This document shows positions 32,515-33,276 of a DNA stretch of 33,276 nt, piece by piece (position 1 is the stretch's first letter; every line of letters begins with the position of its first letter). Source of the DNA: Bradyrhizobium oropedii (GTDB taxonomy: Bacteria; Pseudomonadota; Alphaproteobacteria; Rhizobiales; Xanthobacteraceae); assembly GCF_020889685.1 (NCBI RefSeq), contig NZ_JACMYO010000088.1, positions 1-33,276 on the forward strand. Direction: 5' to 3'. Made by a program: the position numbers and the translations under genes. The notes beneath the pieces are model-generated. The model was not told the DNA's origin. It was given only the letters and a program-made list of their open reading frames with translations, and did no database searches.

Positions 32515-32716
32515 TACAGCATCGATGCAACTCGAAGCGAAGAAGCAGCTGGCTGCGAAGGCGGATACCGTGGCCAAGCATCAGCTCGAGGCGAAGCGGC
32601 AGCTGGCGGAAAAGGCGGCGCTGACCAGCAGGCACCAGCTCGAGGCGAAGAAGCAGCTCTCCGAGAAGGCCAATCTGGTCGCCAGGATGCAGCTGGCGAC
32701 GAAGAAGGGCAGCTGA
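32507..32716 (+). CDS. Small protein of three 18-residue helical repeats (69 aa)
   Basis: After MADTASM come three tandem 18-residue units, each starting QLEAK, then QLATKKGS. The first unit is QLEAKKQLAAKADTVAKH and the others differ at about five positions. Eighteen residues equal five alpha-helical turns, so the side with Leu and Ala would form a continuous stripe along one straight helix. It is Lys-, Gln-, Ala- and Glu-rich, with no membrane segment or cysteine. The ATG at 32507 lies inside the end of the previous gene. Likely a rod or coiled-coil partner protein; function unknown. Confidence 0.75.
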   Translation: MADTASMQLEAKKQLAAKADTVAKHQLEAKRQLAEKAALTSRHQLEAKKQLSEKANLVARMQLATKKGS

Positions 32717-32867
32717 TCGCGGGACCCTGAACTCTGTCCGGACCTTTCGCGCATCACGGAGTGACGGCGGGGTTTGAACACTCGATCAGACGTAACCGCG
32801 CGTCAGACGGATCGTGTCCGGTCTCTCCAATGGAGCCGGCATCACGTCGTTGCGACCGGCACCGGCA

Positions 32868-33098
32868 CTCGCGGAACGCCTGCGCCCAGACGTCGAGTTC
32901 CTGCGCGCAGGCGATCGCGCGCTGGGCATAATCCGGCTGGTCGCCGGGCGCGTTGAACAGTACCTGGATTGCATCGCCGATCACTTTTGCCACCGTGCCC
33001 TCATGCGCGAACACGGTGTCGGTTATCCCGCCCACATATTCATTGAGCAGTTCACCGAGCACTTCCGGTGCTACCGTCTCGACAAGCGAGGTGACCAG
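32868..33098 (-). pseudogene. Remnant of a class III adenylate/guanylate cyclase
   Basis: The minus strand reads TSLVETVAPEVLGELLNEY, VFAHEGTVAKVIGD and VLFNAPGDQPDYAQRA, the middle of a class III cyclase catalytic domain. The second metal Asp (in VIGDAIQ) is present; the first (in the lost FSDIRGFT) is not. The downstream catalytic half is missing, and the sequence after AFRE does not match the family. It ends abruptly at 33098, where plus-strand HAMP homology begins. Confidence 0.75.
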
Positions 33099-33276
33099 GG
33101 AGGCGCTGGCGCCCGTCTATGCGTCCCTCGCCCAGACCGGTGCGTTGCTTGGTCTCGGACCGCTGCTCGCCTCAATTATGGGCGGCCTTCGCGCCAGGCG
33201 CACGGTTGTGCCGATCCGCCGCTTGCAGCAGGGCGCCGAAAAGCTCGGTCAAGGTCTCAGCGCATCGCAATCGGGA
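33091..33276 (+). pseudogene. Remnant of a HAMP-domain signalling protein (runs off the edge)
   Basis: The plus strand reads EALAPVYASLAQTGALLGLG, a membrane helix, then VVPIRRLQQGAEKLGQG, the start of a HAMP domain. This matches the second membrane helix and HAMP of Bradyrhizobium sensor kinases or cyclases as I recall them. Near 33249-33262 the expected GDLSQRIAI is broken: RIAI continues in a shifted frame. The 5' part is absent. It is therefore a decayed fragment. Confidence 0.65.

Overview
The window is high-GC DNA from an alphaproteobacterium, most likely Bradyrhizobium or a close relative. The evidence is the protein set (RcdA/DUF1465, DUF1192, an L31 without CxxC, tandem c-di-GMP enzymes, a CGNR regulator) and several families of rhizobial palindromic repeats, including one RIME1-like copy. 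No tRNA, rRNA, CRISPR array, complete insertion sequence or phage module was seen. It looks like ordinary chromosome with local decay.

Layout. 1-4.5 kb, minus strand: edge of a CobW-type GTPase, a D-glutamate-deacylase-type amidohydrolase, a hypothetical protein and an MsbA-like ABC exporter. 4.5-9.5 kb: rpmE with a clear terminator, a LysE exporter, a divergent PaiB/MocR pair with a palindrome between them, rcdA, repeats and DUF1192. 9.5-12.5 kb: a structured leader, a MetRS with an unusual KFSTS loop, and a PIG3-type quinone oxidoreductase. 12.6-17.5 kb: a membrane PAS-GGDEF-EAL protein with a degenerate GGDEF, and a membrane diguanylate cyclase with intact GGEEF and I-site, separated by an antisense DUF7662 gene. 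17.6-19.7 kb: a DEAD-box helicase with a DbpA-type C-terminal domain.

19.8-23.6 kb holds a compact four-gene minus-strand operon: PaaK/CapK-like adenylate-forming enzyme, ABC-2 permease, ABC ATPase and GNAT acetyltransferase. It looks like an activate, modify and export unit of unknown product, and is one of two candidates for an undescribed system. 23.8-28.2 kb: a DnaJ-type zinc mini-protein missed by length cut-offs, a hypothetical protein, a haloacid dehalogenase broken by two separate lesions, and a CGNR regulator divergent from two alpha/beta hydrolases. Two 31-bp palindromes 52 bp apart lie between the regulator and the hydrolases. One hydrolase has Ala at the nucleophile position and the other has Asp.

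28.3-33.3 kb: a PQQ-type sugar dehydrogenase-like protein, a likely alpha-r8-family small RNA, a frameshifted gene of unknown function, a DUF488 gene whose 5' end lies inside a RIME-like repeat, a small TUDOR-type protein, a two-gene operon (Cys-containing protein plus a protein of exact 18-residue helical repeats), and two decayed signalling fragments abutting head to head. Calls rest on reading the sequence and recalling family motifs; no searches were run.
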